Source of the DNA: Ptychodera flava | Lineage: Eukaryota; Hemichordata; Enteropneusta; Ptychoderidae | Length of the DNA: 64,000 nucleotides | Direction: 5' to 3' | Assembly: GCF_041260155.1 (NCBI RefSeq) | Contig: NC_091931.1 | Span: 19,386,166-19,450,165 of the forward strand | Part shown: one piece after another, positions 59,701-64,000 of the stretch | Numbering within the stretch: the first letter of the stretch is position 1 | How the letters are laid out: every line of letters begins with the position of its first letter | Position numbers and translations under genes: made by a program | Notes under the pieces: model-generated | The model's database searches: none | Told to the model about the DNA's origin: nothing | The model's input: the letters and a program-made list of their open reading frames with translations, nothing else

Positions 59701-62700
59701 TTCTCAAAACACTACTCATCAGATAGCTTTGGTTGACATGTTCCTAGGGATGATCCGATGTGATATATTCAAAGTATGATGAAATCTTCAATTGTGTATT
59801 TTTGCAGCTTATTTTAGCCACTTTTTTCTGGCCACTGCATTGAGCTATCAAAGATTTCCTCCTTCTTCATCAACATGTGTCAAAAATAGTTATTCTCTAC
59901 ATAAACACAGCGGAGCTATATCGGCCGCTAGGTCGCTTGTTTTTAGACAAAAGATGCTATAACATACCAAGCCAAGTGGGTGAAAATACGTCATGTTTTG
60001 GTTCAATACCGCTTTTTACTGACTTGGCTGATGGGAAGTGATACAGTTATTACTGTCTGGCAGGAAAAGGGTTAAACAACAGATGGAGGTAGATGTATCA
60101 GGCAGGCACCAGTGTTTTACTGCGTTGAATAGCAAGAATTTGGCTAGGAAACTGATTTTCGTTTTGACCTGAAACCTGAACTAAATACCCTTAAATGTTA
60201 TGAAGAAAAAAGGGGATATACAAATGGTTAAAACTGGTGTCAGCTTATCTTTCAATCTCTCTAAACCATAAGAATGAGAGAACATGGCTGCAATATCCAC
60301 AAATTTTATTACAAGCCTGATTCATCTTCACTTGCCAAGGATATGCATCGGGGCGGGGACCCTTTCTCCCTAAAGCAACCTTTTCGGAAACAGGCCTATA
60401 AATTATGTGTTGATAAGAACCATCACACAGTTGCTAATAACCTGTGCCTAGCCAATCATGTAACTCTGTGCTATTCTGTACAGTTCAAAATGGTAACAGC
60501 CACGTGGCTTGTGAGTCTGGCCATAAAAGCCTGTTCAACTAATATCGCTACTCCTGATTGGTCTGCACAATTGTATGCTATTGGTGAATCGCTGCGCAAA
60601 AAACTAGGGTGTTCACACATGACTTGATTAGGGAGACTATACAGTGCGGACCTAATCAAGCCATGTGGACGAGACTAGGGCTTGATGCTGTAAATCATTT
60701 CTCCTGCAGAGCAATGAACAGGTGGAATAATCTATCAGAACAGTGGTGACACTTTCATAGGTGAATGCCTTCAAACATACCATTGATTAGAATTACTGTA
60801 TGCTGTAAGATGAATAGAAGGATCATCAAAATAGTCGATACTGAATGAAGGGATTTCATGTCCTGTCAACCAAAGTGAACTGATCTAAACTCATGCCATA
60901 GCCACTACCTCAGGATGTGTCTCTCAAATGCAATATGGTAATATTTACCTTGCTAATAATATTGCTAAAAACACTTTCCACCAATAATACCCATAGAGCT
61001 TGTGCATACAGGTAATATTTGTAGTGTACAACTGTCCTGGTACTGCCAAACTGTGTCTTGGGTGAAAGTGTTACAAGATGCATTGTCATTGGATGAAACA
61101 TGAAATCTTGTTTATGATGTGGAAGTCAAGATTGTGTTGTAAGTGTTAGGGGGCAAACCTTAATGTCAGGAACATTCAGAAAATCTTTCAAGTCTTGCAG
61201 AGTTGAGTGTGTATTTCATGATCAGTGTATGCATTCACTTGTGTGAGTCATATTCAATGCATCGTCGCTCATTGCAAATATCTGAAGATTTTTTAAACTA
61301 CAAAATATATTGCAAGTAAATTTTAAAAACTCCTGAGTAAGTTGTATCTGAAAGCGAGACTCAAATCATCCTAGTACAATGGTGTAGTATGAGGGAAAAT
61401 GCATGAACTTGTGACAAAGTTGCCAATGTAGATGTAGGTAGCGCAGTATGTAAATTTGAATATAATAACTAACGTGTTTTAAGGTAATACCTGTTTTGAA
61501 ACTGGGAAGAGTTTTTAGTTTAGCATAAACTTTGCTTTAATAAGGAAACTTTAAACCATTCTCTTCCATAATCAAGAATAAAAATGAAGGGTCGCTGAGC
61601 TATGCTTGAAAACAACATACCTAAAATGTACTGATTATGAAAATCAAAACGACAGAGAGAGACTTTAATTTTGAATTTGTCAAAACCATGACAGTGAAAA
61701 TTGTTAGTACTCCACAGTCTTCAAAGTGAGTTCACACAAACATCAGACCAGAACAGTACTGTAAAAGAAAATTGAAGAAATACTCCCAGACATGCATTAT
61801 ACCATAAATCATCATTGGCAAACAAAATTTATGTACAAAACGCTGACTGCTGGTGAAGTACCATTGAGAACTCTTGAGTTTCGTTCAGTTGTGATTCAAG
61901 TAAATTCTATTCATATGCACTAACATTGAGTCAGTTGTTGTTGTTGTTTGTGTTGTAACTCTTCTCTTATTGAGGAGGAATAAAAGAAATGACAACAACA
62001 ACAACAACTAGAGTCTAGAAAGCCAGAACCTAAACATGGCTAAAATTCTCGTTACAGCATTGTAAAGAGAATTTTAGCCATATGTAGGTTCTGGCTTTCT
62101 GTATAACATCATGCAAGCGTCACAGCATCTGCTGTTAAGGTCAGCGCACATTTACCATTAGACTCTGACAGCCCATTGCTTGGTATGCACTGTGGCTGGT
62201 GTAGCCTGACTCAGCCAAGCTAAGCTAGATCTCCAGCTTGTGCTTAGCCAGGCTACACATATAGCCAGCAAGGGGCTATGTGAGAGAGTCAAATTTACCA
62301 TATGGCAGTTGGTGTATTGTCTAACATGTCAAGATTTCTAAACTGTTTGGGTCAGTTTAGTAATCATCAGAAATGTTAGTCCTGATTCGATTCATGTGAT
62401 ATATCTTGTATCAGAGTCTATTTACTAAATGACAAATCAAGATGGCAATCCAATGACATGGCATAGATTCATGATAATCCTACCAAAGAGAATGTTACAT
62501 GTTCACAGAAAATGTTTATGTTGTTGCACAGACTCAAGGATATCCGGGAAGTTTCAGAATAGAGGAAGAACACTGTGATCTGAATAAATGCCTTCCAGTT
62601 ATTATGGATTTAGAACAGTGTACTGGCGAAGAAAGCTTTCTGTATATTCATGTCATTGTCTTGTGTCGTTTGATTCTTTTTGCTATCCAAGGTCGTAAGG

Positions 62701-62774
62701 CCCTTGAAGAATGTGAAGAAACCGAGTGGCAAGAAACCTGTACATTTCATCTTCTTCTATGGCACTGAAGATCA
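56672..62774 (+). CDS. GLYR1: PWWP-domain protein, probably GLYR1 / N-PAC (5' part)
   Basis: GLYR1 is a nuclear chromatin reader: its PWWP domain binds H3K36me3 nucleosomes, it is a cofactor of the demethylase LSD2, and it ends in an inactive beta-hydroxyacid dehydrogenase fold. Three coding exons are in the window: 56672-56706, 56820-56856 and 62692-62774. They join in phase to 51 residues plus two bases, beginning MAAKFNLGDLVWAKL. The PWWP signature is PAWP (residues 19-22), followed by GKVVRPLKNVKKPSGKK and FIFFYGTED. GDLVWxKL, PxWPGK and KKPxGKK, then FFxGTEDH fit GLYR1 better than HDGF or MSH6. The remaining exons lie beyond the window. The ATG is in AAAATGGCGGCC, a YY1-type start. Other PWWP proteins are not fully excluded without the dehydrogenase part. 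Confidence 0.82.
56820..56856 (+). CDS. GLYR1: GLYR1 coding exon 2 (PWWP motif)
   Basis: 37 nt after acceptor TTGCATTTCAG: it completes Trp12, then AKLSSFPAWPGK; donor GTAAGA. Confidence 0.87.
57508..57894. mobile_element. Inverted-repeat element with polyC tract
   Basis: The ends are AGGGGCAAC(A/G)TCAAAAG on both sides in inverted orientation. A second inverted block, CTTAATTGCTTAAGTTTGG, lies about 40 bases in. A run of about 17 C follows the left arm (about 57569-57586) and C-rich sequence precedes the right arm. It is about 387 bp and non-coding. Confidence 0.65.
58257..59945 (+). repeat. Composite repeat element with 146-bp tandem units
   Basis: The element opens with TTTTTAGCTCCGCTGT and closes with ACAGCGGAGCTA plus about 28 bases ending CTTGTTTTTAG; TAGCTCCGCTGT is inverted at the two ends. 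Between them is a GTC-rich microsatellite (58308-58367) and then about ten tandem units. Anchor GCTTTG lies at 58405, 58551, 58705, 58851 (GTTTTG), 58996, 59141, 59287, 59433, 59578 and 59726, so the period is 145-154, mostly 146. Units carry TTTGAAATTTGGTATACAGG and TTTTTGCCATTTTTGGTCAA. The period is not a multiple of three and frames are broken, so it is not coding. Confidence 0.85.
58308..58367 (+). repeat. (CGTCGTC/GTC)n microsatellite
   Basis: Repeated GTCGTCC and GTC units at the head of the composite element. Confidence 0.95.
62017..62100. repeat. Hairpin-forming inverted repeat
   Basis: Arms 62017-62050 and 62067-62100 (34 bp) pair with few mismatches (AGAAAGCCAGAACCTA against TAGGTTCTGGCTTTCT), with a 16-base loop. 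It lies directly after a GTTGTT/CAACAA inverted pair (61934-62008). Confidence 0.8.
62188..62262. repeat. Imperfect hairpin
   Basis: GGCTGGTGTAGCCTGACTCA pairs imperfectly with downstream TTAGCCAGGCTACACATATA. Confidence 0.45.
62692..62774 (+). CDS. GLYR1: GLYR1 coding exon 3
   Basis: 83 nt after acceptor TGCTATCCAAG: VVRPLKNVKKPSGKK, then PVHFIFFYGTED and CA of the next codon; donor GTAAGT. Confidence 0.85.
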
Positions 62775-64000
62775 GTAAGTATCTGTAAAATGTCTCATTT
62801 CTATGGTGTTTCATCTGGGATGCTATAGCAAAGGGGGATGTGACCCTTTCTGCCACATTAACAAAAGGGTTTAGGATGTGGGGTTAAAATCTATGGCAAA
62901 ATACAGTGTATGTCCATGTTATCAGGGGTTTCCATGATTGGGTGCTGTCCTAGTCGCGCACTGATCCTCCTTCAGTGTTTGAAAGGAAGGGCATGGCTTG
63001 ACTAGTTGCAGAAATCTTCAAAGGGACATTAGCTGTAACTTTTGATGATTTTGTCACCAATTTTGTGTTGTACATCAACTGCAACATCTTGTCCTGCACT
63101 CTTAAATGATGAGACGCCCACTATGCAACACAGCATGTAATTGTATACTCGTAAAATACATTTTGAACTTCACTTGCCAACAATAACAATGCAGTCTTAC
63201 ATTTGCAGGCTGTGTTGACAAGCTGAATACTGTGTATCTCAACATGGAATAGAACAAAAAACTGGAGTTGACATAGTATAAAACAAAAACAATGAGAAAG
63301 TCATCACAAATTACAGCTTCAGTTCCTTTAAAACATTTCTTAATTCTATTTAATTTGAATACTTTACTTGGAAATATCTGTGTTAAAGAGTAGTGTCAAT
63401 GAGAACCCAAGAGGGGTATCTGTACAAACAGGATTCACAGACGGTCTTGAATCGTTTTCCTGTGTACTGCTGTGGCCATGTTCAGAAACCATCAAGTTTT
63501 CATGTGGTGTCAGTATCACTGCAACCGTGATTGGAACCCAACCGTAGCCTAGTGTCTTTGTTGAGGTTAAGGAACACAGGTGAATGGTTTACAAACCTTT
63601 TTAAAAATTTCTGACTGTACCCTGTCGTGGCAGAACTGATGTAATATTAAAAATGACGAGGGATCTCTGATAGCTAGTGGCTTACCATTGGCAAACACTT
63701 TTTTTAGTGTCAGTGGGTTTTTATTTCTCTGTAGTCATATTCTACAGATCTGTGTCAGCATTTTTTCTGTGTTTGCCATGTACAGATGTCCAGTTTGTAT
63801 ATCATTGATGTGTTTTTCTTAATTGTAATCCAGGCAGTTATCTGATATGTTATACTGTGGCCCCTGATTGGTAGTTTTGGCAAACCAGTGGGTGCTTATA
63901 AAGCAAGGAAAATATCGACACTGTACCAGATCGTCTGCAGTCCTTGTCACAGAGCTGTGGTACAGGTATATGTCAGCAAAGACAGTGCAGGGCAGCCTGT
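62775..64000. other. GLYR1: GLYR1 intron 3, start
   Basis: I searched for the exon that should follow (His-Ala-Trp-type sequence in phase 2) and found none before the window ends. Apart from the inverted-repeat element at 63018-63331 I see nothing notable. Confidence 0.5.
63018..63331. mobile_element. TTAA-type inverted-repeat element (family 1, copy 2)
   Basis: The left end is TCAAAGGGACATTAGCTGTA; the right end, reverse-complemented, is TTAAAGGAACTGAAGCTGTA. These match the ends of the element at 9754-10108. The left TTAA has decayed to TCAA. It lies in the GLYR1 intron after exon 3. Confidence 0.6.

Larger units (their letters stand above)
56857..62691. other. GLYR1: GLYR1 intron 2 (5.8 kb)
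   Basis: No nested coding exon is supported. It holds an inverted-repeat element (57508-57894), the 146-bp tandem-repeat element (58257-59945), and hairpins at 62017-62100 and about 62188-62262. Confidence 0.6.

Noticed and set aside
60274..60627. 117-codon plus-strand open frame in GLYR1 intron 2
   Set aside because: The longest ORF in the region, but no family motif and no paired splice sites; it lies on the same strand inside an intron.
62499..62768. 89-codon open frame overlapping GLYR1 exon 3
   Set aside because: It is in a different frame from the PWWP exon; the PWWP reading with acceptor at 62691 explains the region.

Overview
This is a eukaryotic, intron-rich, AT-rich nuclear genomic window from an animal. 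It carries a secreted FGF, centrin, a COMM-domain protein, the sterol enzyme NSDHL and a GLYR1-type PWWP protein. Every exon junction I use is GT-AG and phase-consistent. The protein set, the sterol C4-demethylation gene (absent from insects and nematodes) and the close similarity to vertebrate orthologues fit an invertebrate deuterostome such as a hemichordate, amphioxus or echinoderm. I cannot fix the phylum from sequence alone.

Layout, left to right. (1) 1-1054, minus strand: the 5' end of an FGF ligand gene. Exon 1 holds a signal peptide and the first beta-trefoil strands; a possible piece of exon 2 lies at the window edge. (2) 9355-16631, minus: a full-length COMMD6 gene in six coding exons (199 aa). 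It starts 128 bp from the divergent ATG of an unrecognised 63-aa plus-strand ORF (16760-16951). (3) 16952-22662: an intergenic stretch with two transposon-like inverted-repeat elements. (4) 22663-40964, minus: a complete centrin gene (171 aa, four EF-hands, five coding exons) whose first coding exon contributes only the ATG. (5) 41402-53792, plus: a complete NSDHL gene (345 aa, eight coding exons), head to head with centrin, with 437 bp between start codons. (6) 56672 to beyond the window end, plus: the first three coding exons of a PWWP protein, most likely GLYR1, with a 5.8-kb intron that hosts an element built from about ten 146-bp tandem units.

The genes do not form a pathway; they are ordinary housekeeping and signalling genes in an animal locus. 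The less ordinary content is in introns and spacers: four TTAA-flanked inverted-repeat elements (two of one family), two foldback elements with 10-bp target-site duplications, several further hairpin elements, long dinucleotide tracts, and a canonical DR1 nuclear-receptor site ten bases upstream of the COMMD6 start codon. I found no CRISPR array, operon, rRNA or credible tRNA, and nothing that looks like a new molecular system.
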